The position numbers and the translations under genes are program-made. The notes beneath the pieces were generated by a model. That model did no database searches. It saw only the letters and a list, made by a program, of their open reading frames with translations, and was not told the DNA's origin. Positions 12,531 to 26,265 of a DNA stretch of 64,000 bases are shown in pieces. Source of the DNA: Glossina fuscipes (Eukaryota; Arthropoda; Insecta; Diptera; Glossinidae); NCBI RefSeq assembly GCF_014805625.2, contig NW_023998457.1, forward strand, positions 4,429,875-4,493,874, read 5' to 3'. The first letter of the stretch is position 1; each line of letters starts with the position of its first letter.

Positions 12531-13710
12531 AATGTGTGTTAAATTTTAAATTATGGCGAGACCGATCGATTCAGATTATCATTCTGGACTGGACCGATCC
12601 GACCCATTTTTGATAGGGCTCTTGCTTGGACCAAACTACGTTTATGTACCAAGTATAATCAAAATATATCAAAAATTGCACCAGACAGACAGACGGAGCG
12701 ACAAACCATAGAAACTTAATATGTAACATCAACAACAAGTTAACATGTAACGTTATTTATAAAAACAAATAAGATTTAAGTTAAAGCTCGAATTACAGCG
12801 TGTTGCTTTTCTGCAAGATAGGTTTGTCTGTCTATCTGTCCTCCTTTTTTTCCTTTATTCAACCTACAGCTTACAACTTTTAAGATTTGATGAGATTTCG
12901 AAAGCTGGCGTTTTATTGGGCCATGGACGAACGCTATTGGAAATGTTTCGGATCGGATCATTTTTTTTGACCACATAATGTCTGATTTTAAAGAGTTGTT
13001 TTATGAACAACTTTATGGTAGTAAGCCGTGGTCCACTACAGCTTTTTTATTTGTTAATAAAAGAACTATAGTGGTATTGGATTGTGCTGCCATTATCAAA
13101 AACTACTTGGACTGTTTTGTTTTCTCAATTCCTTCAATTACTGTTACTGTTAAAGTATTTTTTGTGGTGTTCTATACAGAAGAGTGTAAATGCAACTCTA
13201 TATAGAATTGCGTCAATTTTATAAATGATGTCAGGTTTTGCCAGCTTTGCGGATAGACGCAATCATGCCAACAACAAAAAAAGAAACATATATGTTTATT
13301 AAAGAAAAAGTAAAAGGCAAAAACAAACTTATCGAAGATATGAAAGAGAACTGGAGCAAGGCATTGAAGAATTTTACAGAAGGGAAAAATATATATATGG
13401 GAATGCTTTATAATTTACACTCAACAATATGATGGAAAGGTCTGGCCTTTATTAATTACGTGATGCCTTAAGTCGAAAAATAATGAAATCCCTATTCTTT
13501 GCTTACAAATGACTCTTACTTGCTTCAAATGTTCTCTTCGCTTACTTAAACCTGTAAAACTTTTGCAACCGAATTTCCTCTTCGTCAGTTTGTTAGTCTT
13601 CTGGTCATCCTATTTTCCCTCCTCCCTCAAAGAGTTGGACAATATTCTTTCTAATCCCCCCCAATTTGTTTTCTTCAAAAGTAAACACACACGAGGTTAT
13701 CATGGACTCC
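12531..13710. other. intergenic DNA with family-2 fragments
   Basis: Family-2 fragments lie at about 12560-12720 and 12810-12970 (GGCCATGGACGAACGCTATT, CGGATCGGATCA). A Lys-rich 64-codon frame at 13238-13432 has no recognisable motif. No gene is supported. Confidence 0.4.
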
Positions 13711-14275
13711 TTTTTATAACCGTTGCCGAAGAATGAGGAGTATTTTCATTTTGTCGCCCAAGAAGGAAGCTTCAGTGACTCCACAATATATACATAGCCT
13801 TCATCAATATCAAATTCTGAATTGATATATGGCCGTCTGTCCATTTGTGCACTGTCTGCTGGAAACATTCTTCTGGCCGCAAAAATTAGGCTAACGACTT
13901 CAAATTTGGCAGTAACATTGGATTGCACAAATTAACCGACCAACACGCCTACAGTATCGTGCGAACTGACAACACGCCTATTTTTCAAATGGAATAAAAG
14001 TTTGGTTTTTTGCTCATTAGCTGCAAATTACAGCAAATAAGCGTACAAGAGTAAGCACGTATGAGCGATGGTGTGGTACCTTTGGAAAAAATTGACCGCG
14101 CCTATCCAATATTATAGTGCAACAAAATTTATTTTTTTAATACTTTTATAGCGAGAAGAAAACAGCTTCCAAAACCACCCACATAAAGTATGTAAATTGT
14201 TGGCCAATTTCAATTTCTAAATACACTTAAGCATGTCCCTCTGTTAGTCCGTCCATCTTATTGGGCGAGCTTGAA
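13711..14275 (+). repeat. dispersed repeat family 1, copy
   Basis: The block order matches the family: TTTTTATAACCGTTGCCGAAG, GAAGGAAGC..., GACTCCACAATATATACAT, GGCCGTCTGTCC, and later AAAAATTGACC, GCCTATCCAATATTATAG and CATGTCCCTCTG near 14230. The right terminal motif is absent. Confidence 0.6.
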
Positions 14276-14321
14276 AAAGTAACTGCGTAAATTTTGAATT
14301 TGTTTTATTTGAAAATTTGCA

Positions 14322-15014
14322 GAACAAGATGGCTCTGCTTGCCACTCCTACGATAGCTTAAGGGCCTTCCTATTGACCACTTGTGCCAGCTACGCTGAAT
14401 GTGGTCAGTCAACGTACGACTCATCAGTTTTGTGATACGTACGAGTATGCCCGTCATGATCCCAATGAATTTGGTAGCGGCGAATACCAATCATTTCATT
14501 GCATGCTACTAAAGTTAATTGAAGCGTAAGTTGTTTCTTAGCGAGTTGCCCGCCTATTCGGAATTATTAGTTATACAAACAGACCCAAACAATTGAGATC
14601 GTTCAATTCGCGTAAAAGTTCACCGGCTCGCACTCCCGAGAAAACGAATAAAATTCCATCTCTGTTAGATCCATCACGTTTAAAGCCCCCACCAGCCACT
14701 ATGAGCGGACGCGTGACAACTTGTCATTTACAACCGTCTAAAGACTTGACGCCAGGGCAACATTTAAAAGTAATTTTAACTTTGGGCTTACAAGGACGCG
14801 ATTTGAAATAATTACCATCCATTTATACTTGCAAATTCCCGCAAAACGCGACATCATAATAAGGAATCGCATAAAAACGCAAACCTTGGACGACATAACA
14901 GTTAGAGAGGGAGAAGACGATACAATCATCGAAGCCGATGATGAAGAAATTATTATTGTTTCTTCCGTACATTTTAATGAGATGAATCCTTTCGGCCGAG
15001 TTTCAAGTAAATAG
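14322..15014 (+). pseudogene. decayed coding remnants of an unrecognised gene
   Basis: Several adjoining plus-strand segments read like real protein but change frame. At 14322-14432 it begins EQDGSACHSYDSLRAFLL. At 14434-14526 it includes DTYEYARHDPNEFGSGEYQS. At 14542-14808 a proline/serine/lysine-rich part contains SLLDPSRLKPPPATMSGR and ends LTLGLQGRDLK. In a third frame up to 15012 there is an acidic tail with DDITVREGEDDTIIEADDEE. An acceptor-like TTTGCAG precedes the first piece. GTAAGTTGTTTCTTAG at 14526-14541 looks like a 16-nt intron too short to splice. I do not recognise the family. It may be a decayed gene or a gene with small introns I cannot resolve. It points toward the GAPDH gene on the opposite strand. 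Confidence 0.35.
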
Positions 15015-15175
15015 AAAAACTTTACAATTGAAAGAAAGAATAGGTTTTTAATTTTCCAAAAGATAAGTTGGTTTTTTTGGCGAATGAAAATAACGACATT
15101 TTAAAAAGTAGCCATAGACATGACGTAGCAAAATACGTGACAATTTTGGAGATGAAAAATAAAATATTTGGATTT

Positions 15176-16237
<1,062 letters not shown>

Positions 16238-16374
16238 TTATGCGTTTGAATTGCTATCTGAGAAAAAATATTGTATGCTACTGCAATATGTAAAATATAA
16301 TACTGAATAAATCAAAATTGTTACAACGAAAATTGATATGAAATTAATTTTTTTTTTTTATAACAAGTAAAAGC

Positions 16375-17107
16375 AAGTAAGGAAGTTATGTTCGGCTGGG
16401 ACCGAATCTCGCGTACCCACCACAGAACATCAGAATTTTCTAGCTAACCAAATTCGCCGGCGTTATTAACAACAAGTGTCAATAAAATAAAACTTCCTAT
16501 GCTTAAAAGCGCATCTAAGCGATCTCAACCTAAGATGAATTAGAACCTTACTGGTAAAGATGGTCTTTCTGCATGGCTGCTTTGTTGCGGTATATATACT
16601 ATACCTAAATACGTAATTTAGTAATACTTCGGGGCCATATGTTCGGGTGTAATTTTACCTATAGTGGGTATAACATATTTAGCTTAGATATATCATCGTC
16701 ATTAGATGTAGCATCATGCTTACCTATGCTTATTTTATATAGCAATAATTGAATATTAATGATTACACTATTGATTACAATTCGCTCTACAACTCATCAA
16801 AGAAGAAGATATCGCCTATAAATGTGCAAAGAAGTTTGAAAAGGATACGCCTGCAAAGCCCATATGCCCTTACAACTAACACTGAGAACACCTTTACTTT
16901 TCGTGTCTTTTGGTCGTTGCTCTTGAACTACAACAGACACATGATTTCTACGAAGTTATTCCAGGAGAATATAAAAAATCAGGCACCCCCACCCAATATT
17001 ATAGAGTGCGTATATTTATATATTTTTTTTTTTTTTCAAGGCCTTGTATGGGATGACGGTGATGGGTATAAAAGATTCAATCGGAACTGAATATAATTTT
17101 CTTACTT
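16375..17107 (+). mobile_element. family-1 element with about 49-bp inverted ends
   Basis: It starts AAGTAAGGAAGTTATGTTC, then GGCTGGGACCGAATC and GTACCCACCAC. It ends with the inverted version: GTGATGGGTATAAAAGATTC, AATCGGAACTGAATATAA, TTTTCTTACTT (17059-17107). The two ends pair imperfectly over about 49 bases, the best terminal repeat for this family in the window. The inside has no transposase. It lies about 165 bases upstream of the GAPDH start. Confidence 0.7.
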
Positions 17108-18029
17108 AGTTCCTTTCTAACCTTTACATCTGTTTCATGATTATTTGTACATATTTTAACTGTCGTTTCGCGTTCAATGTTTATCAACCGACACCATCGA
17201 CTACTAATATGCTGGCAATTAAGAAAGAAAATTGATGCATGATGGTGTTTAGGTTTTTTCTCTGGCATAGTGCCCGACATATTTAAAGCAGCAACAAATT
17301 GTTATGTTGAGAAGGCTTTAGTGACTTAAGTAACCGATGCTTATGTATAAAGTTTAAAAGCATTAGGTTAAGATGACTTAATCAAAGTTATAGTCAACAC
17401 GCTGTTACACTTCTTGTTCTTTCCTTGTTGCTGTTCTTTTTCCTAAAATTCAGCAAATTAACAACTGACGATTCACCCTGTAACAGTAATTACGTTCTAG
17501 GTTGTAAAGCAACAAAAATTTATTCAACCTTGCAATATATATATTTTTATATACATCATTGTTTCCATTCATGTTGTTCTCTTCTATCATAGAAAGCAAT
17601 TCAGTTCACGTTTACATTTTTGGCTTAAGAAGTCTCAATGCATTTTTTAGTTCACCCCAAATTTTGATTTATTTAATTATTACTATTTCGTCGTAATACT
17701 CCTATACAATTACGAGCAATGGTTCTTATAGGACTCATATAAGTTCTCGGAAGAGCCATTTATTCCTACGCGAACTCATATTACCTTCTAACAGGCAAAA
17801 GAGTTACTAGGCTTGCTTCTAAACTGCAGGGCTTTATCTTTGATCCAGTTCCTAATAACCCGTATATTTCGAAACTATAGAATTTTTTAAATCTTTATTG
17901 GAAAGATTTTCATGGGCAAAATAATTCTCGTCCCATGCTGACCATTCATTACTTCTGTCAGTTATAATAAAAGTCTAATTGATTGCGGCTCACTTTCAAC
18001 GAATATAGAGAGCGAACAAAGGCTCAATA
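17108..18029. other. intergenic DNA
   Basis: I see nothing recognisable here. Confidence 0.5.
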
Positions 18030-18722
18030 AAAAAAAATTTACAATCTTGTAATGTTTACTGTGAGCCGATTTCAGTAACTGCAGAGACCGTGTATGACCT
18101 GAACATAAGGGGAATTTCAATATTGCAACGTTTACTGCTATCCGATTTTAACAACCATAAAGATCGAATATAACCTCAACATAAAGAAATTTACAATCTT
18201 TCATTGCTTACTGCGACCCGATTTTGACAACTATAAAGATGGAACATAACCTTAACATAAAGAAATTTACAATCTCTTAACGGGTGCGACCGATCCGATT
18301 TTAACAACTGCAGACATCAAACGTTAACTCAACATAATTGAATTTACAATCTTGCCATGTTTACTGCGATCCGATTTCAACTCGTGCATAGCCTGAACGT
18401 AAAGACATTTACAATATTGTAATGTTTACTGCCAACCGATCCCAACAATTGTAGAGATCGAACATAACCTCAATATAAAAAACTGTGCAAACTTGTAATG
18501 CGTACGGCGTTCACAGGAATCTTATCTCAACCTCAACATAAACAAATTTACAAATTTTTAAGGCTTACTTTGAACGAATTTTAAGAACTATGGATTTCGA
18601 ACATAACCTCAATATAAAGAGATTTACAATCTTGTAATTTTTACTGGACCCGATCTCAACAACTATAAAAACCGTATCTCAAGCTTAACAACAAGAGATT
18701 TTCATTCTTGCAATATATATAC
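18030..18722 (+). repeat. diverged tandem repeat, about 76-bp unit, 9 units
   Basis: A motif like TTTACAATCTTGTAATGTTT recurs with its core at about 18041, 18117, 18193, 18269, 18346, 18411, 18487, 18550, 18626 and 18701. Steps are 75-77 bases except two short units of 63-65. Each unit continues with a CCGATTTTAACAACTA-like and a GAACATAACCTCAACATAAA-like block. Units differ at many positions, so the array is old. No ORF crosses it. Confidence 0.85.
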
Positions 18723-19430
18723 TAAAGCTAGAAAAAGTAACTGAGTTTGATTTGCTGCAAGAATTTCACCATTTATGCCTGAGTACACATACACTTCTTG
18801 GCTGATAAGTTCCTTATACACTTTCCTCTCCTCAATCTTGTAATATTTTATCATTTTTACGTATCTTTTAGTTTCTACTTACTTTCAAGATGAAACGAAC
18901 GCAACAATAAGAACAAACACTTGGGTTTTTCACTTTTTACTTTATGCTTAAATTGTCATTACATTTAACATATGGAACACCTGGGTTTGCATTTTATTCC
19001 ATAACAAGGAAAGTTTCTATTCCTTGACTCCTCTTTTCAGGTTTTTCTTCTTTACCACTTATACTCAATTTTTATTGAATGTAAAGAATGCAATAAAACG
19101 TTTTTCATGTGATTTTTTTCCAGTTTTTCACGTATTTATCTTTTGAAAATTATTTTTATTGCTACGAGTGGTTCATGTATAACAACGAATGCAATATTAT
19201 ATGCACGTATTTATGTACACACATAATATATATATTAAAAATATGTTTTCGTAAGTTACATTCAAAAAATTAATTTAAAATTCATGTTCGTGTCAGTTCT
19301 CTTTTCTATTTTGTTTTGTTTGCTTTGTAAGTGTTTCTGAGTTTTCACGGTTTCATGGGAAATTAGGTTAACACAAATTCTACCTTATTCTTATCAAAAT
19401 TTTACTAAATATTTTATTATACTCCTCACC
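18723..19430. other. AT-rich intergenic DNA
   Basis: No gene, repeat or motif recognised. Confidence 0.5.
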
Positions 19431-19431
19431 A

Positions 19432-20500
19432 CCAGTGGTACAGGATATATAAGAGTTTGTTCGGACATGCAAAACGGCTTAAGCTACACCCACCCACCCA
19501 TTAAGGGTCGTTTTCTCAATTGACCTAAGCTTGTTTGCCCCTCTATCCACCTGATATCTGCCCATGTAAATTTGCCTTCAACCTATAGGTCACAATTAAT
19601 GAGATATTTTGGTGAAAGATGGTACACTGAGGTGCTTTGACACAAGAACGAATCATACGGACAACTTTCCGACCGCTCATCATATAACGACTTATCAAAA
19701 CAAAAACAGCGACATATTCGAAATTTTTCGACAGAAACTCGCTAAGTATTATTAATTTGACATATAAAATTTGTATGAAAAGGTTTGTTCGGCTGGGGTA
19801 ATTTTTTGAACCCTCTCTCATATAACTGTTCCTACGAAACCTGAATCTTTATATGACAGAAATACGTAATTTTCAAAATTTTATGGTGAAAATTTGTTCG
19901 TAATAGTAAGTTGACAAGGCAATCAGTACAGTACCGAATGTGGACCACGTAAGCCTATTCATTATGTACCTCCGTACTTAAGAGAGTATAAACCTATATA
20001 GTATGCCTTAAAAGACCTAATTGTTAACGTGTTATGATGAAAATTTGCTCATAATAGTAAATTGACGTGAAAAATACCTGGATCAAATTTGAACCACATG
20101 AGTCTCTTCCATGGACCTTCCTTCATATAAGATTTCTTATGAGTGGTAAATTCTTCAGAAAAAGGTTTAATCTTTTATATTTTGTGATGAAAATTGGCCA
20201 TAGAAGCAACGGTAAGAAATTTGGTTCACATAAGTCTATCTTTAGTATTGAGGCTATCATGAAAAACAGGACCTTATACAGGCAAAGGATTTAATTTCTA
20301 GTTTTTTATGACGGAAATTGAAAAATAATAAACTTTGTAAGTAGTAGGTTAGGTTTGCTAAATTTTCATCATGCGATGTTCGAGCGTCGGGCGGGTTTTC
20401 ATGAAAAGCATGCCTTTGTATAACTTTTGGGGTATTATCACCAAAATGAAAGAACACCTGCACAAGCGAAATGGTGTAGGGTATCTAAGAATCGACTTTC
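19432..20500 (+). repeat. family-2 repeats, head and repeated middle segments
   Basis: The head CTCACCACCAGTGGTACAGG and GATATATAAGAG is followed by the CTTAAGCTA block and TTGACCTAAGC. From about 19850 to 20490 a segment of roughly 170-190 bases with GATGAAAATT-type motifs (TATGGTGAAAATTTGTTC, TTATGATGAAAATTTGC, TTTTGTGATGAAAATTGG) recurs in approximate tandem. The end near 20470 reads AAATGGTGTAGGGTATCTAA, the family terminus. Confidence 0.55.
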
Positions 20501-20984
20501 CCCGTCTACAATACTTCTGTTTTTCTAATGTATATTTCAAAATCAATCTTGGTTTGTAACTAAATTTGGAGAAGCCATGGATTTGGCTGCTAGGCCTGCC
20601 TAAGTTGCCTACAGTGACCTAAGAATGAATGCCATTGAAAATAGATTGGATTGAACCACTTTTAGAACATGTTTTTCTTTGTAAAAGTCGTTACATGACA
20701 GACAAAATAAAAAAAAATTGTTTTTTAAACCGAAATTTGCATACTTCGTAATATTGGGTGGGCGCGGATGGACTTTTGATATTCTTGTAGAAGTGGAAAT
20801 TTTTATATATATTTTGCATCTGCCGTAGTTTACGAGCAATGAGAAAGGGACAACGAAACCAAAGGTGTTCTCCGTTTTGTTTGTAGAGACATGAGGATCT
20901 TATAGGCGTGTCCTTTGACTTGTTGGACTGTTTTCAAATTCTTTTGTACATTTGTCGGTAATATTTTCTTTTTTGCAAACGGGC
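20501..20984. other. intergenic DNA
   Basis: No gene seen; a possible degraded family-2 piece lies near 20610-20700. Confidence 0.4.
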
Positions 20985-21490
20985 GAACGCAGTTTGATAG
21001 AGCGACCGATGAACAAGCGAACATGTTTAGGTGCATTCCGAATTGGAATCTGGTCAAAAATTTATATACTTTAAAGGGGTTTTGAAGCTTGCTTGTGCGC
21101 GTTACAGAGCTACTGAAAAAAAATTAAATTTTGCTACACTACAAAAATTGTGCGGGCATGGCCAATATATTCCCTTTTTATACAGGTATTGCAGCAACGC
21201 CCATGGAATATACTGACAAATACGTGTACGTTCATCTGCTGTCGTTTGTAAGTAATGAGGGAAAAAATAAAATCTCAGTTTACGTGGTAGCGTGAGCGTT
21301 TCCTTCGACCGATTTGGCCCATCTTTAAAACCAACTTGCCTGCAAGAACTTCCAATATTTCTGCTTGATTTTTGCGGGCAGAACAATGGTTACAATAAAT
21401 ATCACATAGAGAGGTCGACGGACGGACATACTTGTGGGCATGCACATAATTACGGGACGTGCTTAAATCTGTTCAGAATTTGATACTGGT
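20985..21490 (-). repeat. dispersed repeat family 1, two partial copies
   Basis: On the minus strand I see GAACATGT-type and CATGTCCGTCCGTC tracts, TTTTTGACCAGATTCCAATT, AAGTATATAAATTTT, and the GGCCATGCCCGCACA block. Open frames on both strands here come from the repeat. Confidence 0.55.
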
Positions 21491-22200
21491 CAGGAAAGTA
21501 CAAATTATGTGAGGTCTCTCCTACGACGGCGTTGTAAACTTTTTGACTAGGTGAACGAAAAATTCGCATCGAATGGGTTAATTTTTTGGAATTTCGTCCC
21601 GTAAAACCATTCATATGAATAATAAAATTTCATATGGTGGAAAGGTCTAATATTTTAGGATGAAAACTGGGCCACAATAGTGATTTGGCATAAAAATGAA
21701 CATCGCAAAATTTGCATCAATTTCTTAGAACCCATCATATGTGTATGAGGACCCATCGCATGAAAAGTAAGCCTTTTGCATACCAACAAAACTCTAATTT
21801 ATTTTGTTTTTTATAATGAGAACAGGAGAAGAATAATAATATCTTTGAAAAGAAAATTACATTACGTTAAAATTGGATCGCCTCGGTTCACATTATCTTT
21901 TCTTGTTTACTTAATTGCTATTGCCACACTTCTCCCGCGCATTATCGCGGAAAGCACGCAAATTATTATGGTAACAATATTTCAACGTAAATGCTGTTTG
22001 CCGGTTCAATTTCATTTGGAGCACGTTTTCCAAGAAAAATTATAAAAAATAGGAGCGTGCAATGAATGTTTGGTTAAGTTCACAAAAAACCTTCGACTAT
22101 GGCACGAAGAATGCAAATAAGCCAAATGAAATTAATAACATGTGAAGATTGCAAGAAATATAGCAGAAGGAAGAATTTTTAACAAAAACAAATAAAAATG
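21491..22200. other. intergenic DNA
   Basis: A family-2-like GATGAAAACTGGGCCACAAT occurs near 21660. The frame at 21776-22045 (89 codons, TTG start) has no recognisable family. Confidence 0.4.
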
Positions 22201-22700
22201 CTATAGGGAATCAGGGTACACCATCAAATACCTTACACCATCTTACAGTTATATGGGAAATGTTCGAAAAAGTAGTTCGAACTGAACCATTTTCAATAGC
22301 ATTCGTCCTTGGGGCAAAAACAGGTCACTCTACCAATTTTCATCAAAATATTTCAAAAATTGCGACCTGCAGCTTGAACATAAATTTATATAGACACACA
22401 TCATTCCCTCTATAACGGCTTCAGAGAATAGGGCGCTATATGGGGACTAGTCGAAAAAGTAGACCGATCCGAACCAATTTCAATAGCTTTTCATTAAAAT
22501 ATCTCAAAAATGTCCACCTGCAGCTTGAACATACATTTACATGGACAGACGGACTTACGGATTGACAGGCTTACATCAATTCAGATAACGCTTCTGAATC
22601 GATCGGTATAATAAAAGCTCGGTCCACTTTAAGTTCTTTTAGGTGTTGCACACATCTTAGTGGCATGCCTTTCTACCGCAAATGGTGTAGAGCGTAATAA
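22201..22700 (-). repeat. dispersed repeat family 2, nested copies
   Basis: Blocks appear in reverse order: CATTTTCAATAGCATTCGTC, CATCAAAATATTTCAAAAAT, GCAGCTTGAACATAAATTTA, AGACGGACTTACGG, then GATCGGTATAATAAAAG. The first blocks occur twice (near 22290 and 22470), so one copy has inserted into or been duplicated beside another. Confidence 0.6.
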
Positions 22701-22894
22701 AAAAGTGGCAGGAATGCAACCTGCAATTGACTCTTAGAAGGAACGATTTATAAAGAATCCTAAGCTCTTTCGTTTTCAGACCAAAAGACACTTAACAGGC
22801 TGGAGTTGAACACAACATAACACGTTTTTGTTGTCTGCGAAACTTTTTCACTAACTATTTTACGAATTTTATATACCTCTTCTTTCCTTCGTTA

Positions 22895-23165
22895 TACTCT
22901 ACATGACCTGGTATCGGTCGTATCGGGTATATTAAGTTCGTGCGAATATACCTATATTCACGCGAAAGCATTTAAGCTAGATCCACCTTTTATTATATCA
23001 ATTTATTATATTCAGAACATGATTGTCGATTTGAGTCGATTCAAGTCCAATTATCTCTCTGCTTGTCTAATGTATTTTTGTGTTCATTCTAAAGATTGTA
23101 TATATTTTTAAAATATTGTTATTAAGATACTAGCAGAAGTTGGAAGAGGATCCACGATAGTTAAT
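22895..23165 (+). repeat. dispersed repeat family 2, head fragment
   Basis: It shows TATACTCTACATGACC, GGTATCGGTCG and GGGTATATTAAGTTCG, then CATTTAAGCTAGATCCACCT and TTTTATTATATCAATTTATT. Confidence 0.55.
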
Positions 23166-24130
23166 TGATAGGCAAATTTTTTGCGTTAAATCTATACCAC
23201 GTAGACCCATTTTTTGACCCTTCGACAACTTTAGGCCTCTTCCAAATGCTTTTGGAAACCTGTAGGCCTTATTGTCATTTTTGCGAACGAGAGAATGTTT
23301 ACTGCTTTTTACTACACGGTTGCGCAGACGGACAGATGGACCTTCTTCAACAATTTATATACTTTATGGGTTTTTGAAGCTTGTTTCTGTTCATTATGAA
23401 GGTATTGAGAAAAAATAAAATTTTGATACATTATAAGACAGGGTAGCCGTGCCTATTTTTATACAGATACTGCCGCATTACATCCACATTTATCTCTTGT
23501 AGTTTATGACTAATAAGCAAAAAATCAATCTTTTATTCCTTTTGAAAAACAGACGCGCTTACGTGCTACCGTGGGCGTGTTCTTCGACTGAGGTGGCCCA
23601 TTTTTAATACCAGCCCACGTGCAAGAATTTCCTACGCGGCCAGGGGAATTTTGACAACAGTCATTACGCGGGCGGACAAGAACGCAGATGAACAGACGGA
23701 CGGATGCACAGACAGACATGCTTAAATCGATTTAGAAGAAATTCTTAATTATGTTAAGATATGAATAATGAGCAAAGAACTCATTCTTTGGGTTTTGAGA
23801 ACAGAAATGTTCTTATTGTCGTGGATGTGCCCTGTGACTGATTTCCTCCAACACTAGTTTGCGTGCAAGAGCTTGTAGCAGCTAAACTTGAAAACGTTGT
23901 CGTAATTTTTGCGAGCGAGAAAATGCTTGCCATAGATATTGTGTTGCAGACACACAGACTCACGAACATGCTTCAATAGATTCAGAATGAAGAATATATA
24001 CTTTATGGTGTGTCTGAAGCTTTCTTGTAAGTATGGGGCAAAATCAATTTAAGCCTTCTTGATAAGTTTCTGGAAGCTCAAGTAGGACTTTAGAGTTCTC
24101 ACACCTAGATAGACGTGATTGAAACGTTTC
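23166..24130 (-). repeat. dispersed repeat family 1, several partial copies
   Basis: Three successive minus-strand segments each have an ACGGACGGAC-type tract, a TTCGACTGAGGTGGCCC-like block and CGTGCAAGAA. This looks like repeated partial insertion or tandem growth of family 1. Confidence 0.5.
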
Positions 24131-24221
24131 TCCTTATCTATATTTGAAAAATATTTTGACTAATTAAATATGGCCGCGCCATTGACTTTAAAAAGTCGCA
24201 GTTTCAATCTTTTAGTTCATT

Positions 24222-24842
24222 TTTTATACCCATCACTGTAAGATGAGGGTATACTCCTTTTATTCTTTCCCATAGTGTAGGTTACACCCGAAATGAAACT
24301 TTAGAGACCCTATAAAGTATATATACTCCTAATCAGCTTGAAATTTTGAGCTGATTTATATAAAATGGCCCAAATCGGTGGGAACGCAAGCGCGCAGTGG
24401 AGCGTAAACTGAACGTAACTTCGTTTTTTTTTTAACAACAATGTTTTGGACTTTTGCTTGTTCCTCGGAAATTTAGAAAGTCACAAAGCTGAAATTTTCC
24501 GCATACACTTTATGAAGTACCCTGCCTCTAACGTGCAAAAATGGAAAAAATCAGCCACGCCCACATAAAGTTACAAGAGAGAATTTTATTTTGTTTTACT
24601 TTGTAGAGATTTTATGCTTACTTATGCTTACAAGGCAAACAAGACCGAATGTTTAAAACTACTTTCTGCACTCCTTAAATGAAGACATGAATGAATATGA
24701 TGGACATCGCGATTACTTTTTTCTTAATAATACTAGCGATATGGATATCAAGTAAAAGAGTTTGGAAAGTGCAATGCGAAAAAACATAGTGGCGGGTATG
24801 CGATATTCGGTTTTCGCCGAATACAACTTTCTTACTCGTTTT
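24222..24842 (+). mobile_element. family-1 element, near full length
   Basis: The left end is TTTTTATACCCATCACTGTA, then GATGAGGGTATACTCC, GAGACCCTATAAAGTATA and CAGCCACGCCCACATAAAG. The right end reads GGCGGGTATGCGATATTCGG, TTTTCGCCGAATAC and AACTTTCTTACTCG, a diverged version of the common terminus. It lacks the GTCCGTCTG tract found in most copies. Confidence 0.6.
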
Positions 24843-25118
24843 TTAATATGTCAATATTATGAATGGGTTTCGTTGCTTTAAAGCAAAATATTTATCAAGC
24901 TTTGATTATTTTCCCCTTATATAAGATTACATTTTATAGAGTATTCTATTTCACTAAGTATATCCATTGGTATGCATGAAACAATGAAAAGCATTCTTTT
25001 TGCTTTATTCACCGATTCACTTTTGCATTCATTCTCCTGCACAGTTCTTTCTTATCACATAAACTCTACCCTTTACCTTATTCGACCTTACATAACGTGA
25101 CTAGAGATAGAGAGAGAG

Positions 25119-25149
<31 letters not shown>

Positions 25150-25329
25150 GAGAGAAGAGAATTGAGAAGAAACAAAAAAAACCCATTTGTATTCCTATCT
25201 CATTATTTCACTCGGCACATATAGACGTTATTATCATTTCGTTACTTTTATAGTTGGGAATAGAGCAAGTATGGAAACAAATGTAATCAATAATTTAAAT
25301 ATTTTACATGCATATCTCACTTTCATTTT
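24843..25329. other. intergenic DNA with GA microsatellite
   Basis: No gene. The purine-rich microsatellite at 25104-25156 is listed separately. Confidence 0.5.
25104..25156 (+). repeat. (GA)n microsatellite
   Basis: A run of GA dinucleotides interrupted by a few AAAG steps, about 53 bases. GA tracts are binding sites for GAGA factor in flies; no adjacent gene supports a regulatory role. Confidence 0.9.
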
Positions 25330-26265
25330 TGTACCCACCACCGATATTTAAGGTACATTTTTCTTCCACACTGTTTGTAACATTGAGTATTAAGGTTCAG
25401 GGACCTTTTAAGGTATATATACTTGATTAATGTGTGAAATTCATGAACGATTTTGGCAAGTTTGTCCGTCTGTCCTGTAAACATTCTTTCTCCGTTGAAA
25501 AAGGGAAGGTGTAGAAAATTTTGCAAACTCTTGCACGCAGGTCGCCAAAAAAAAAAAAACAGACCAAATCAATCAAACGAGACTCTTCTACGGTGCGACT
25601 TAACTTTTGCCTTACTTCTCAGAAAGAACAATGGATGCAACGAACAAACTTTTCCTGTTATACATTATTATAGGTGATCTTACAGTACCCGTATAAAAAT
25701 GGGTAAAACCCCCGACCCTATCAATATCGTAAAGTATCGGAATTGCATTTTTGTACACACCACCGAAGGTTCAGAGTATATATATATACTCATATTATTA
25801 TCAAAATGTTTGCAACATTTAGAGATAGAGTAAGCGACCTTTTAAAGTCTACGTATTCTTCAACAATGTCCTAAGTGCCTGAACGGTTTTGACATGTTTG
25901 ATCTTCTATCCATGTTTCCGTCTGTGCAAAATATTTTTGCCGAAAAGAAATAAATAGAACCAATAAACGAGACTTCTACAGTGCAACATAATTTCAGTAC
26001 ACCTCTCCTTCCAAAAGGAAAAAGAAATTTGAATTTTTTGCTTATCACTTACAAAAAAGAAAAGGTGCAATGACAGGATAGAAAGGGAAATTTCTTACTT
26101 TGTTTCATAGGTGATCCTATAAAACTGGTTAACACCCACTGTCCTTCCAATATCTTAAAGTATGAAAAATTTTCATTTTTACCTTTTTTTTTTTTTAAAG
26201 GAAGCTAACAGGTTGAAAAAATTCGACCATAGCTGAATATTAATTTCTCACTTAGATTTCTTGCT
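25330..26265 (+). repeat. dispersed repeat family 1, two decayed copies in tandem
   Basis: The first copy begins TTTTTGTACCCACCACCG near 25326 and carries CCGTCTGTCC near 25466. The second begins TTTTTGTACACACCACCGAAG near 25748. Each continues with a TATATATACT block and a GAGACTCTTCTAC or CGAGACTTCTAC block. The second ends near 26260 with GCTGAATATTAATTTCTCAC, a decayed form of the family terminus. Confidence 0.6.
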
